From the NCBI RefSeq assembly GCF_018919175.1, contig NZ_JAHLQL010000001.1, positions 1,364,001-1,428,000 on the forward strand: a stretch of 64,000 nt of DNA, read 5' to 3'. Shown here piece after piece: positions 8,075-19,500 of the stretch. Position 1 is the first letter of the stretch. Each line of letters begins with the position of its first letter. The notes under the pieces are model-generated. The model did no database searches. It saw only the letters and a list, made by a program, of their open reading frames with translations, and was not told the DNA's origin. The DNA is from Clostridium simiarum. GTDB taxonomy: Bacteria > Bacillota > Clostridia > Clostridiales > Clostridiaceae. Both the position numbers and the translations under genes were made by a program.

Positions 8075-8321
8075 CGTTAAAAAGAAGTAAGTAAGCTTAA
8101 AAACAGATTTACAGAGAGCTGTTGATGGTGTAAATACAGCAATCATGATTAAGCCCAATGGGTCTTGGATGTGCTTAGATGAAATTTTAGTACTTTAAGC
8201 CGTTTACCTTACGTTACAAAGGTAGGATATGATAGTATCTTAATAGATGAGGACTTTGTCCTTAAATTAGGTGGTACCGCGTGAATATAAACGCCCTATG
8301 ATTTTCATAGAGCGTTTTTTT
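8075..8321 (+). ncRNA. T-box leader of trpS (tRNA-Trp sensing)
   Basis: Contains the canonical T-box sequence aggtggtaccgcg at 8269-8281 followed by a terminator. Stem I is recognisable (agagag and gatggtgtaaa blocks near 8113-8135). In the specifier loop, after the helix aagctta/taagc, the bases ccaa are followed by TGG at 8159-8161 and then gtctt, which pairs with the aaga of the lower stem. TGG is the Trp codon, which agrees with the downstream gene. Uncharged tRNA-Trp would stabilise the antiterminator and let trpS be transcribed. Confidence 0.93.
8290..8321 (+). terminator. T-box regulated intrinsic terminator of trpS
   Basis: Stem aacgc-c-ctatga with tcatag-a-gcgtt (one internal mismatch), followed by a run of T. 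It overlaps the part of the leader that competes with the antiterminator. Confidence 0.88.
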
Positions 8322-8350
8322 ATTTATAATTTTTTAAAGGAGTGTAACTT

Positions 8351-9349
8351 ATGGAAGAAAGAAAAAAAATTATCTTTAGTGGTGTAAAACCTTCTGGAGA
8401 TCTTACATTAGGAAATTACTTAGGAGCTATAAAAAACTGGGTAAATCTTCAAGAAGAGTATGATTGCTATTTTTGTGTAGTAGATTTGCATGCTATAACT
8501 GTAAAACAAGAACCTAAGGAGCTTAGAAGAAGAACCTTAGAGATTTTATCAATATATATAGCCTCTGGAATAGTTCCTGAAAAAAACACATTATTTATAC
8601 AATCTCATGTATCAGCTCACTCAGAAGCTTCATGGTTATTAAACTGTAATAGCTATATGGGAGAGCTTGGGAGAATGACACAATTTAAAGACAAATCTCA
8701 AAAGTATGGAGAATCTATAGGTGCTGGTTTGTTTACCTATCCAGTACTTATGGCAGCGGATATACTTTTATATAACGCGGATTTAGTTCCAGTAGGAATC
8801 GATCAAAAGCAACATTTAGAGCTTTCAAGAGACATAGCAGAAAGATTTAATAGAGTCTACAGCCCTACTTTTACCGTACCAGACGCTTATATACCTACTT
8901 TCGGAGCTAAAATAATGGACTTACAAGATCCTAGTAAGAAAATGTCTAAATCTGAAGAAAATCCAAATGGATATATATTAATAATGGATCCTCCTGAAGT
9001 TATAAGAAAAAAGGTTAGTAGAGCTGTTACAGACAGTATCGGTGTAGTTAATTATACTGATGATCAACCTGGTGTAAAGAACTTAATAAATATATTAAGC
9101 TCAATAAAAGGAGTTCCTGCTGAAGATATAGTAAAAAGCTACGAAGGCTTAGGCTATGCAGAACTTAAAAGAGACGTAGCTGACTCTATAGTTTCTGAAT
9201 TAGAGCCTATTCAAAACAAAGTTAGAGACCTTATGAATGATAAAACTTATTTAGAGGAAATATATAAAAAAGGAGCCGATAAAGCAAATTATGTAGCCAT
9301 GAAAACTTTAAGAAAGATGCAAAAGAAAATAGGTTTAATTCCTAGATAA
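8351..9349 (+). CDS. trpS: Tryptophanyl-tRNA synthetase
   Basis: 332 residues, the normal bacterial TrpRS length. Class I signatures are present: FSGVKPSGDLTLGNYLGA at residues 9-26 (the TLGNYLG variant of HIGH) and KKMSKSEEN near 195-203 (KMSKS loop). Pocket blocks FTYPVLMAADILLYNADLVPVGIDQKQHLEL are also intact. The enzyme charges tRNA-Trp with tryptophan. The ATG is preceded by aaaggagtgtaactt. Expression is controlled by the Trp T-box immediately upstream, and the gene appears monocistronic with a hairpin after it. Confidence 0.98.
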   Translation: MEERKKIIFSGVKPSGDLTLGNYLGAIKNWVNLQEEYDCYFCVVDLHAITVKQEPKELRRRTLEILSIYIASGIVPEKNTLFIQSHVSAHSEASWLLNCNSYMGELGRMTQFKDKSQKYGESIGAGLFTYPVLMAADILLYNADLVPVGIDQKQHLELSRDIAERFNRVYSPTFTVPDAYIPTFGAKIMDLQDPSKKMSKSEENPNGYILIMDPPEVIRKKVSRAVTDSIGVVNYTDDQPGVKNLINILSSIKGVPAEDIVKSYEGLGYAELKRDVADSIVSELEPIQNKVRDLMNDKTYLEEIYKKGADKANYVAMKTLRKMQKKIGLIPR

Positions 9350-9364
9350 TATTTTTTAATATTA

Positions 9365-9404
9365 AAGACACAAGAGATATAACTATAAAATACTCTTGTG
9401 TCTT
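9365..9404. terminator. Convergent terminator hairpin between trpS and the double-cubane gene
   Basis: 12-bp perfect stem aagacacaagag (9365-9376) with ctcttgtgtctt (9393-9404), 16-nt loop. T-runs are weak on both sides, so it may serve both convergent genes. Confidence 0.65.
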
Positions 9405-9415
9405 ATATTGATAAC

Positions 9416-10564
9416 TTATAACATTTCTATAAAGGCTGATATTCTTGTTTTTACTTGTCCAATATCTGATTGTGAATAACTTGTTTCTAAAGACATATAA
9501 GGAATACCTTTTTCCTTTGTAACAAACTCTTTAATTTTTTTAGTTTCTACAGCATAGGTGTGACAAGCCTGAAGAACAACCTCTATAACCCCATCAATTT
9601 TATATTCATCAATAAGTTCATTTAATAAATTTATTCTATTAGTATTTGGAGACATAACAGAACAACCTATGTTTAAATATTTTTCTGCAAGGGCATCTAT
9701 AGGTTCCATATCTTCATCTACAAGTCTGCTCTTTTCCTTAACTCCTGAGCAATTTTCATAACATACTACAACTGCATTATTTTCTTCTATAGATTTTATC
9801 ACCTTATCTGCTACTCCACCTATAGGACATCCTGTAATAAGTATCCTTGATGCAGTTTTAGATATCCTTCTTTCTCCATTTTCATACTTACTCTTTATAT
9901 CATCTATCATTTCTCTAATTTTTTTGTTTTGTTCATTTTTATCTAAAGTAAAGGAAACTCCATCTAAAACTTTATGCATTTCATATCCACTTATAGGTGG
10001 AGGAGAAAGCTTTGAAAGAGCATAAAATTCTTGAAGCAAAAGTCTTTCTTTATTTCTATCTCTTATGGCCTTTTTTATATTCTCTTCTGTAATAATAACC
10101 CCAAAATCTTCCTCTATTTTTTCCTTAAGATATATTATTTCATTTTTCCAGAGTGTAAAGGAATCTTTTCTATCTAAATTTTGTGGAAGCTGCATTACAT
10201 GTACATTTTTTATTTCTCCTAAATATTCATACATCTTCTTTTTGCCATCACAGGTAGTTTCACCTACTATTAAGTCAGAAAAATATGTATAAGGACAGGT
10301 TTCTGTAACTGCAAAACCATAACTTGATTTTATAAGAGGACATAAATTTTGTGGTAGATCTATCTCTGCATCTTCTATAGGCTCTCCACTCATCCCACAT
10401 AAAGATACCGGTATAGCCCCTGCTGCAAATATTATTTCTACTGGAGTAAATGTGCAAAATGTACCTACTACCTTTTTACCCTGATCCTTCAATTCCTTAA
10501 CTTTTATAAATCCGTTTCTACGTGCCTCACTGAACTCTTCAAATCCTTTAGGATAATTCTCCAT
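9416..10564 (-). CDS. Double-cubane-cluster anaerobic reductase (2-hydroxyacyl-CoA dehydratase D family)
   Basis: 382 residues of the HgdB/FldC-like family, closest in pattern to YjiM-type double-cubane-cluster proteins. These carry an [8Fe-9S] cluster and perform low-potential reductions driven by an ATP-dependent activator. Conserved Cys blocks are visible: TFCTFTPVEIIFAAGAIPVSLCG (Cys 37 and 56), NLCPLIKSSYGFA (75), ETCPYTYFSDLIVGETTCDGKKKMYE (90 and 105), later GCPIGGVADKVIKSIEE, CYENCSGVK and VLQACHTYAVE. The start follows ggagggagagtttactt. The ASKHA-type activating ATPase that normally partners it is not adjacent, so it would have to act from elsewhere in the genome. The physiological substrate is unknown. 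Confidence 0.9.
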   Translation of the reverse strand: MENYPKGFEEFSEARRNGFIKVKELKDQGKKVVGTFCTFTPVEIIFAAGAIPVSLCGMSGEPIEDAEIDLPQNLCPLIKSSYGFAVTETCPYTYFSDLIVGETTCDGKKKMYEYLGEIKNVHVMQLPQNLDRKDSFTLWKNEIIYLKEKIEEDFGVIITEENIKKAIRDRNKERLLLQEFYALSKLSPPPISGYEMHKVLDGVSFTLDKNEQNKKIREMIDDIKSKYENGERRISKTASRILITGCPIGGVADKVIKSIEENNAVVVCYENCSGVKEKSRLVDEDMEPIDALAEKYLNIGCSVMSPNTNRINLLNELIDEYKIDGVIEVVLQACHTYAVETKKIKEFVTKEKGIPYMSLETSYSQSDIGQVKTRISAFIEML

Positions 10565-10749
10565 AAGTAAACTCTCCCTCCAACATCTCTTATACTAATC
10601 CCTATTATCTTGCTATAATTCATAGTAACATAAAAACTATCCATAGTATCATTTCTTTTATCTATGGATTTTCACTATTCTATAATTACATGCTATAGTT
10701 TAACATTAAAACAAAATTTAATTTTCATAAATCTTAAAAATTACTATTA

Positions 10750-10778
10750 TTGAAAATTTTCTTTTTAACTGTTATAAT
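10750..10778 (+). promoter_or_regulatory. Sigma-A type promoter of prfC
   Basis: TTGAAA (10750-10755), a 17-bp spacer and TATAAT (10773-10778). This is one of the cleanest vegetative promoters in the window and lies ~75 nt upstream of the prfC start. Confidence 0.8.
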
Positions 10779-10794
10779 TACTATGTTTAGAATT

Positions 10795-10825
10795 AAAGCC
10801 CCATTTCCAAAGTGGAATGGGGTTT
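10795..10825 (+). promoter_or_regulatory. Hairpin in the prfC 5' leader
   Basis: aaagccccatttcca (10795-10809) pairs with tggaatggggttt (10813-10825) with one bulge and one G-U. It sits between the promoter and the Shine-Dalgarno, with only three T after it, so it could be a weak attenuator or an mRNA-stabilising stem. Confidence 0.5.
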
Positions 10826-10855
10826 AATCCTTGAAAACATAAGGAGGATTTTATA

Positions 10856-12448
10856 GTGGATCTTAGAAAAGAAATAGAAAAGAGGAGAACCTTTGCCATA
10901 ATCTCTCACCCCGATGCTGGTAAAACTACTCTTACAGAAAAACTACTGTTATACGGAGGAGCCATAAGGCTTGCAGGTTCTGTTAAAGCTAGAAAGGCTG
11001 CAAAACACGCAACTTCTGACTGGATGGAAATAGAAAAGCAAAGAGGTATTTCTGTTACTTCATCTGTAATGCAATTTGACTACGATGGATATTGTATAAA
11101 TATATTAGATACCCCTGGACACCAGGATTTTAGTGAAGATACATATAGAACTTTAATGGCTGCTGATAGCGCAGTAATGGTTATTGATGGAGCAAGAGGT
11201 GTAGAAGAACAAACTAAAAAGCTATTCCATGTTTGCGCCCTAAGAGGTATTCCTATATTTACTTTTATAAATAAAATGGATAGAGAAACAAGAGATCCTT
11301 TTGAACTACTAGAGGATATAGAAAATGAACTTGGCATAAAGTCCTATCCTATGAACTGGCCTATAGGCTCAGGACATGAATTTAAAGGTGTTTACGAAAG
11401 AGATTCTAACACTATTCAGGTCTTTGGTGGAGGCAATCATGGTCAAAATCAAGTAGAATCTGTAAAAGGAAGTATAGAAGATACTGTGTTTAATGACCTT
11501 TTAGGAGAAGCTCTTCACAATAAACTAATAGAGGATATTGAACTATTAGATATTGCTGGAGATGAATTTGATATAGAAAAGGTTAGAAAAGGTGAATTAT
11601 CTCCTGTATTTTTTGGAAGTGCTCTTACTAATTTTGGTGTAGAACCATTCCTTAAAAACTTTTTAGAATTAACTACGCCACCTATTTCAAGACAATCAAA
11701 CATAGGTGAAATAGACTCTTTCGGAGAGAGTTTTTCTGCTTTTGTGTTTAAAATACAAGCAAATATGAATCCAGCTCATAGGGATAGAATTGCCTTTATG
11801 AGAATATGCTCCGGACAGTTTAAAAAAGGTATGGAAGTATTTCATATGCAGGGCAATAACAAGATAAAATTATCTCAGCCTCAACAGTTCTTAGCTCAAG
11901 ATAGAGAGATAATTGATGAAGCCTTTTCTGGAGATATAATAGGAGTCTTTGATCCAGGTATATTTAGCATAGGAGATACTCTTTGTAAGGCAGATAATAA
12001 ATTCAAGTTTGAAGGTATACCAACCTTTGCCCCAGAGTTCTTTGCAAGGGTTAGACCTGTGGATTCCATGAAAAGAAAGCAATTCGTAAAAGGTATAACT
12101 CAGATAGCTCAAGAAGGTGCTATACAGGTGTTTAAAGAACTTTTCATAGGTATGGAAGAAATTATAGTAGGTGTGGTTGGAGTGCTTCAATTTGAAGTAT
12201 TAGAATACAGACTTAAAAACGAGTATAATGTAGATATAAAAATGGATAGATTAGCTTACAGATATGTTAGATGGATTGAAAATAAAGGCTTAGATATGAA
12301 TACTCTAAATCTAACTAGTGATACAAAAAAAGTTGTAGACTTAAAAGATAGAAACATACTTATATTCCAAAATGAATGGGGTATAAACTGGGCTCTAGAG
12401 CACAATAAAGACCTTATTCTATCTGATGTGGGTAAGACTACAGATTAG
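10856..12448 (+). CDS. prfC: Peptide chain release factor 3
   Basis: 530 residues, typical of RF3. The GTPase domain holds G1 SHPDAGKTTLTEKL (17-30), the Thr-containing switch I (RGISVTSS), G3 DTPGHQDFSEDTY, and G4 NKMD. Domains II and III follow with the RF3-type ending. RF3 uses GTP to eject RF1 or RF2 from the ribosome after termination. The start is GTG, with aaggagg 8 nt upstream and no better in-frame ATG, giving MDLRKEIEKRRTFAIISHPD. A strong promoter and a leader hairpin precede it, and an intrinsic terminator closes it, so it is monocistronic. Confidence 0.97.
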   Translation: MDLRKEIEKRRTFAIISHPDAGKTTLTEKLLLYGGAIRLAGSVKARKAAKHATSDWMEIEKQRGISVTSSVMQFDYDGYCINILDTPGHQDFSEDTYRTLMAADSAVMVIDGARGVEEQTKKLFHVCALRGIPIFTFINKMDRETRDPFELLEDIENELGIKSYPMNWPIGSGHEFKGVYERDSNTIQVFGGGNHGQNQVESVKGSIEDTVFNDLLGEALHNKLIEDIELLDIAGDEFDIEKVRKGELSPVFFGSALTNFGVEPFLKNFLELTTPPISRQSNIGEIDSFGESFSAFVFKIQANMNPAHRDRIAFMRICSGQFKKGMEVFHMQGNNKIKLSQPQQFLAQDREIIDEAFSGDIIGVFDPGIFSIGDTLCKADNKFKFEGIPTFAPEFFARVRPVDSMKRKQFVKGITQIAQEGAIQVFKELFIGMEEIIVGVVGVLQFEVLEYRLKNEYNVDIKMDRLAYRYVRWIENKGLDMNTLNLTSDTKKVVDLKDRNILIFQNEWGINWALEHNKDLILSDVGKTTD

Positions 12449-12480
12449 ATTTAGTGAAAAAACTAATGAATTTAAATAGG

Positions 12481-12517
12481 AAATACCTTCAAGAACAGTG
12501 TTCTTGAAGGTATTTTT
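12481..12517. terminator. Terminator between prfC and desulfoferrodoxin
   Basis: Perfect 16-bp stem (12481-12496 with 12500-12515), 3-nt loop, five T on the plus side. It serves prfC and could also stop the convergent dfx transcript. Confidence 0.92.
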
Positions 12518-12532
12518 AATTGTTATATAATT

Positions 12533-12907
12533 TTAAGCTTTCCATAATCCATGGATATTACAGTATTCTCTTACAGATATTATTTCTCCACATACCTTAA
12601 AGGTTGCTTCTGGTTTTTCACCTGGTTTTAAGTATTTTCTATATACTTTATTTTCAGTTATAACTTCTATCCACTCTATATAGTGTTTTTCTTCCATTGG
12701 ATGTTCAACAGCTCCAATCTTAACAGTTACCATATCTCCATCTTTTTCAACTGCAGGTACATGTTTTTCTTTTGCAGCATCTACAGTATTTTCTTCTAAA
12801 AGCCTCATTGGCTGATTACAACATACTAGAGTTCCTCCTGATGGATGTACAACCTCTACTATATTTCCACAGACTTCACATTTGTAAATTTCATGTAATT
12901 TTGCCAT
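12533..12907 (-). CDS. dfx: Desulfoferrodoxin / superoxide reductase
   Basis: 124 residues, the two-iron (class I) type. Centre I ligands are Cys 10, 13, 29 and 30 (YKCEVCG, LVCCNQP). The catalytic centre II has EKHVP (Glu47, Lys48, His49), [12 protein letters not shown] (His69, His75) and YCNIHGLW (Cys116, His119). The protein reduces superoxide to hydrogen peroxide in the cytoplasm without releasing oxygen, using rubredoxin-type electrons, which suits an anaerobe. The ATG has a consensus aaggagg. No rubredoxin gene is next to it. The peroxide produced could be handled by the catalase at 59.6 kb in this same window, though the genes are far apart. Confidence 0.96.
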   Translation of the reverse strand: MAKLHEIYKCEVCGNIVEVVHPSGGTLVCCNQPMRLLEENTVDAAKEKHVPAVEKDGDMVTVKIGAVEHPMEEKHYIEWIEVITENKVYRKYLKPGEKPEATFKVCGEIISVREYCNIHGLWKA

Positions 12908-13111
12908 TTATATTCCTCCTTAAATTTTTAAAATTAAGCTATGCATAATTCAATTATATATCATACTACATTCCAATCCAAGTTCACTCAAAGAAAATTT
13001 TTAATATTTATATAATTTTTACTCTTTGTTCCTTTTTTATTCACTAATAACATACTTTTTATATTATCTTTTAAAAAATACTCCACATAATAAATATAGA
13101 GGTGATATGAA

Positions 13112-13345
13112 ATGAATGATAAAAATAAAATAACTTATGGTCCCCATCAGAGAGACTATTTAGAGCAAGCACCTAGGGAGTTAAAGTCTTGTTCCGAAAA
13201 AAATAAAGACAGTTGCTCAAAGCTTCCAGATCCAGTACAGGATCCTATAGTTTCTAATAATATAGCTAATGTAGAATTTAATTATACTTACAATGGATTT
13301 AAGGACATATTAGGTGAAGATAACGATTCTGAACTTGATAAATAA
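13112..13345 (+). CDS. Small hypothetical protein
   Basis: A 77-residue hydrophilic protein, MNDKNKITYGPHQRDYLEQAPRE..., with two Cys (SCSEKNKDSCSK), a Pro-rich middle (KLPDPVQDPIV) and an acidic C-terminus (GEDNDSELDK). No domain is recognised. The ATG is preceded by gaggtgatatga, a good Shine-Dalgarno, and nothing longer overlaps it on the other strand, which supports it as a real gene. Composition suggests a soluble, partly disordered protein. A hairpin about 200 nt downstream may be its terminator. Function unknown. Confidence 0.6.
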   Translation: MNDKNKITYGPHQRDYLEQAPRELKSCSEKNKDSCSKLPDPVQDPIVSNNIANVEFNYTYNGFKDILGEDNDSELDK

Positions 13346-13545
13346 AATATCACTTATTTTTCTATTAACCTTAATAAAATTATAGCTTAATTCTTGGATA
13401 AATTATGTTTAAGCTGTATTTTAAAGATAAGAAATATTAGTATTATGATTAACCTTTATTATGATTTTATTTATCAAACTTTACAGTTCCATCATCTTAA
13501 CCCATATAACCACCGCTCTTTAGCTTGCTTATCATTTAATGTTTT

Positions 13546-13579
13546 AGCTACCCTATATTTTACAAAATATAGGGTAGCT
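13546..13579. terminator. Terminator hairpin after the glucan synthase gene
   Basis: agctaccctatattt pairs with aaatatagggtagct around a tiny loop. T-runs are weak: ttttat on the plus side and taaaac on the minus side. It lies 7 nt beyond the glucan synthase stop and may serve both convergent genes. Confidence 0.7.
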
Positions 13580-13585
13580 TTTATC

Positions 13586-16500
13586 TTATATATAAACCTT
13601 AATATTATGTTCTCCCTCTTTAAAGTTTATAAAACCTTCTGGCACTACCATATCATCAATTAATAATTTTTTTTCTTCCCCTCTTAATATATGAATATTA
13701 TAAACTTCTTTTTCCCTTTTATAGGTTATTTTATATTCATTCCATTCTTGTGGAATACAAGGTACAACAGTGAATCCTTCTCCTTTAATTATCTTTAATC
13801 CTAATATATTTTCTATGGCTACTTTATACATCCATCCTGCCGCTCCAGTATACCAACTCCAACCGCCTCTACCTTCATAAGGTTCTAAAGAGTATACGTC
13901 TGCTGCCATTACATAAGGCTCTGTTTTATAAGTTTCTGCAGACATTATAGATGAAGAATGATTTATTGGGTTTATCATATTGAACAATCTCCACGCATTA
14001 TGACTGTATCCTAATTTAGCCATAGCCATTATAACCCAAACAGCAGCATGAGTATATTGTCCTCCATTTTCTCTAACTCCCGGTACATATCCTTTGATGT
14101 ATCCAGGTTCTAAATTAGAATTATTAAAAGGAGGTGATAGTAAAACTATCATTCCCTTATCTTCCCTTATAAGATTTTTTTCCACTGCTTCCATTGCCTT
14201 TTCAGCTCTATTTAAATCCGAAGCCCCTGAAATTATAGCCCAGCTTTGAGATATGGAGTCTATTCGACATTCCCTATTTTCTATAGAGCCAAGTGGAGTT
14301 CCATCATCAAAATAAGCTCTTCTATACCAACCTCCATCCCAAGCATTCTTTTCTAAATTTTCTCTTATAAAAACTTTAGATTCTTCATATTTCTTTTTAG
14401 TAGTGTCATCTTTTTTAATAGCACATATTTCAATAAAATTATCTAGTATATTATATAAGAACCATCCAAGCCATACGCTTTCACCTGTACCCTTATTTCC
14501 CACAGTACTAAAACCATCATTCCAATCACCACTTCCCATTAGAGGTATGTTATGTGGTCCAAAGTTCAAACCTCTATCTATGGCTTTTAAACAGTGCTCA
14601 TATATAGTTCCATCCTTGTCACAACTAGTAACCACATTATATCTTTCATCTTCACCATCCTTTAAAGGCTCATCCTTTAAATAAGGTATTCTTTCATCTA
14701 AAATAGAAATATCTCCAGTATGATTTATATAATCTGCAGTTACAAAGGGTAGCCACAATAGATCATCACTAAATCTAGTACGTATACCACTGTTTATCAC
14801 AGGATGCCACCAATGTTGTACATCTCCCTCTAAGTATTGTCTACCTGCACTTCTTAATATCTGCTCTCTTGTTATATTCTTATCTAACAAGCCTATAGAC
14901 ATGGAGTCCTGAAGCTGATCTCTAAAACCGTAGGCTCCTCCTGATTGATAAAAAGCAGTTCTCGCCCAATATCTGCAACATAAAGTCTGATACATAAGCC
15001 ATCCATTTAACATTATATCCATACTCTTATCAGGAGTTTCTACTTTAATCTTTCCTAAAATCTCCTCCCAATAGCTTTTAACTTGATGCAATTTATCTTC
15101 TACAGCTTTTATATCTTCCATGGTTTTTAAAATAGTTCTTATATTATGAATATCTTCATACTCTCCTAAAAATACTACTAGTTTCTTTTCTTCTCCAGGA
15201 TTTAATGTAATTTGGGTACATTGTGAAAGGCAAGGATCAAAACCTGCTCCTGCCATATTAGAAAGTCCTTGCTTTTTTATAGCTAAAGGATATTCTAATG
15301 CTCCACCCTTCCCTATAAACTCCCTTCTATTTCCTGTAAAGCTTAAATCTGTCCCTCCTGTTATTTTTAAAAAGGTCTTTAGGTTTCCAAAATGCTCACT
15401 ATAAGGATTTCTTGCCCAAATAAACTCCTCATCTATTTGAGTATATACATAGTTACAGCTCTCCTCTGGTGATGTACCTAAAACCATTCTAGCATAGTAT
15501 ATTACAGAAAGATTTCTAGTTTCAGTGCTTTGATTTTTAACTGTTATTATCTGATACTTAATAGGTTCATTTATATCTACAAACATGGTTGCCTCTCCTT
15601 GGATATTATAAGCTACATGAGAAAACTTACTATAACCAAAGCCATGTTCTATTATATATTCACCTTCATCTCTTACCGGTTTTGGACTTATGCTCCAAAA
15701 ATCACCAGTATCATCATCTCTTAAAAACAAAGCTTCTCCCATAGAATCTATTACAGCATCATTGTTCCAAGGAGTTATTTTATTTTCTCTACTATTTTTA
15801 TTCCAAGTATGTGAAGACCCACTTTCTGAAACATAGGATCCAAAACTTTGGTTTGCCATAACATTTATCCACGGTGCTGGTGTATTATTATAATTTCTTA
15901 GACATATCACATAAGCATTGCTTTCTGGATGAAATCCCCCAATACCATTAAAAAACAGTAAGTTTGATGTATCAAAAAACTTATTTACATTTAAGTTTGA
16001 CTCTCTATTTATTCTATAATTTTTACTAATTTCAGCACTAAACTCTGAATCAAACCCTACCTTTAACCATTTAAGAGGTTTATTACCTTCTAATTCCCTA
16101 TTCCACCCTTTGTCAAGGGAATCATAGGATACTATGTTAGGTATAACACTTTCATTATCCTTATAATTATAATTTCTAATGAAATTTATTGCCCTTTCCT
16201 TTGAATCATATTGAATATTGTTTAATTTAACAGCACTATCCTCCTCTTTATGGTTTTCCATTATCTGAGATGTAAAGTTGCCCTTTTCTTCATAAAATAC
16301 AAATCTAGCAATGGCCATAATAAGATTAATATCTTCTTCTTCCATATTAGATTTGCTTTTAATAAATATTCCTGACCTCTTTCCTTCTTTATAACTAAGT
16401 CCTAAATTTCTCACAATGTCATAAATTTCTTTTTGTATTGGTTCATCATAAGAGACTGGTTCTTCATTAATGATTACACAGTCAAATTCTATTCCTTTTT

Positions 16501-19500
16501 TATTTAAGTATTTATAAGCCTTAAGAACTTGCCTTACTAAGTCAAAGCCATCTTCATCACTGATTTTAACTAAAACTATAGGATAATCTCCAGATATATC
16601 ATAGCTCCATAAATTTTTTTGACTTCTAATTATATTTTTTAAATACTTCTCTCTTTCTCTTTTGGAAGGATTTATAAATATTATTTTAGAAGCTAAAACC
16701 TCATATAGATTTGCTTGATTTGACTTTATTCCCATCTGTTTTAGTTCAGCTCTAACTTGATTGTTTGAAACTTGAAAAACGCTATCTATAGTTCTTAAGC
16801 TATTATATCTCTCTGAAATCTCTAAAAGTTCTTCCTTGCTTTCTGCTATAGAGGTAACAAATGCTATCTGAGCACTATCACCCTTTTTAAGCTTAATGAC
16901 TCTTCTTAGACTTAATATAGGGTCTAGAACATAACCTACAGTATTTTTTAAAGGAGCTTCATTATCCATAACTGAAGGATTTGAAAGACTTCTGTTTCTT
17001 CCTATAAAATTAAGTCTATTTGTTTCGTATTGCATAGGTCCCACAGTTTCTCCACGTACAATAACCTTGCTCATTACATAATGGTTTACTTCTCCCTTTT
17101 TTCTAGGTCTTCTACTAGCTATAAGACATTGGTCCTCTTCTATATATTCCGTGTTTATAAATAAGTTACTGAAAGTTGGGTGTGCTATATCTGAAACATA
17201 TTTAGATAAGGCTACTTCCATATAGCTTGTTATTTCTATATACCTAGTACTGCTACTATTATTAGTTATAGTTAGCTCTCTTATTTCTGTATTATCATCT
17301 TTAGATACAGTAATATCTAATTTGGTAGTAATATTTCCATCACGTCGTTTGTATTGAACTTTGTCTAAGGAAAATATAGCCTCATAATCTTCTCCTTGAT
17401 ACTTACAAGGCTCATAGGTTGCACTCCAAAACTCATTAGAATTTAAGTTTTTGATATAAAAGTAATGTCCTCCAAAAGAAGTTGTAGGATCCTCTCTCCA
17501 CCTATATAGCATAATATCTTCTTTCTTTCCATAACCACTACCATCATTAGTAACCATTAAAGAATAACTTCCATTAGACAATATCTGAATCTCTGGGAAC
17601 TCAGTATTTGGATTATTATATCTTCTAATTATTATATTTTTTTCATAATTAGTTTTATCTATAGGTGAAAAATCATCTCGTCTTCCATAGATTATCCTGT
17701 TTACAGGTTTTTCTTGTAATAAAAGTTCTACAGATTTTACCTCCTTAATATTATGAAACCTTTTTTGGAATATATCTTTGTTAAGCACATTATCTAAAGC
17801 CATAAAACTCATTCCTTGATGGTGTACCATATAGGATTTTATTATGGCATTTTTCTTTCCCTTAGGTACTCTTTCTGTTGTATAATCAATAGCTTCGTAT
17901 AGTCCATATCTGCCTAGCATTCCAATATTTAACAGGGATTTTATATTATGAATTGAAGACTTTATATCCACCATAAGTGCCATAACTGTAGCATAAGGTG
18001 ATATAACCATTTCTTCTTCTAATCCTCTTTTAAGCCCAATTTGTGGTACCCCAAAAGCTTTATATTGAAAGTTTTGCTCTGAGTCAAAATGAAAATAGGC
18101 AGATTCAGATATACCCCAAGGAATTTTATGATTATCCCCATAATTTTTCTGTGCCTTAACCACAGACTCATAAGTTTCCTCCCATAAAGTATCTGGGTAA
18201 ACCTTCATCATAAGTAGTGGCATTAAATATTCAAACATCGTTCCACTCCAAGATACTAATGCCTTATTTCTTTCAATCTTTGTTACAGATCTTCCTAGTT
18301 TAAACCAATGATCAGCGTCTATATCTCCCTTAGCAATTGCAATATAACTAGCTACCCTGGCCTCTGAAGTTAATAAATCATAATAAGAATCACTATGCTT
18401 TTTATCTTCTAAGTTATATCCAATATAAAATATTCCTCTTTCCTTATTGTATACAACTTTAAAATCTGTATCCTTAACTAATTTATCGCACTTTAAACAT
18501 AAATTTTTCATCCTGCTTAATAGTCTATTAATTTGTTTAATACTATTTTCAATAAGATTTTCACATTCAAAGGAACATCCTTCTGCATTTTTTAATTTTT
18601 CTAGTAGCTCTGGTAATTGCTCTAATGGACTATTCATTACTGTATCCATCAATTTCTTATTAAAATCTCCTCCATTTATAATGGCATTATCTAACCAAGG
18701 TAATAGGTTTTGAAGCTCTTTAAGTCTTTTATTTACCATGGATTTTAATTTAGTGTTCCAATAATAGGATTCCTTTTCTTTTTTCTCTATATCAATACAA
18801 TTATTTCTTATAACATTAAGGGTATTCTTATATTCTTCTATAGAGTTATAACTTACAATATCCTCCTTAAAATAAATATCTTTATCAGGTAGTTCTTCTT
18901 TTACAAGCCTTACTGTATCTTGAAGGCCCTTTATTGCCTCTTCATTTATTAGTGTTTTTTTACAATATTCCTTAATAGCCTCTGGTACCATCCATAGATA
19001 GGCAACTAAATTTCCACTATCTACTGTGGAAACATATTTAGGATATAGGGGTTTACCATTTGTAGAATCATACCAATTATAAAGATGTCCATGATATTTT
19101 TCTAAATCTCTTATAGCATTTAAAGACTTATCCATTCTCCCCATTAGTTCTTCTATACCTATATATCCTAAGTCATAGGCTGATAGATTAGATGTAAATG
19201 CCATAGCTATATTAGTAGGGGAAGTTCTTTGAGCCACTCCCTTTAGTGGATCTTCTTGATAGTTATCTGGTGCTAACCAGCTACTCTCCTCATTTATAAA
19301 GTCTTCAAAATATGCCCAAGTTCTTCTTGATATATTTCTTAGAATTAGCTCTTCATCACTAGATATTCTTTCTCTATAATCAACATTTTCTTTACTAATG
19401 TAATAAGCTATTATTGGGCTTATCACCCAAAGAATAGTTATAGGCAAATAAGTATAAAAGGCCTCCCTGCTATTTACAAAAGCTAGATAACCTATTAATA

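Noticed and set aside
13394..13663. Plus-strand open frame of 89 codons downstream of the small hypothetical gene
   Set aside because: It has no good Shine-Dalgarno, runs through the terminator hairpin and into the 3' end of the glucan synthase gene, and its Tyr/Leu/Ile-rich composition is that of translated AT-rich noncoding DNA.
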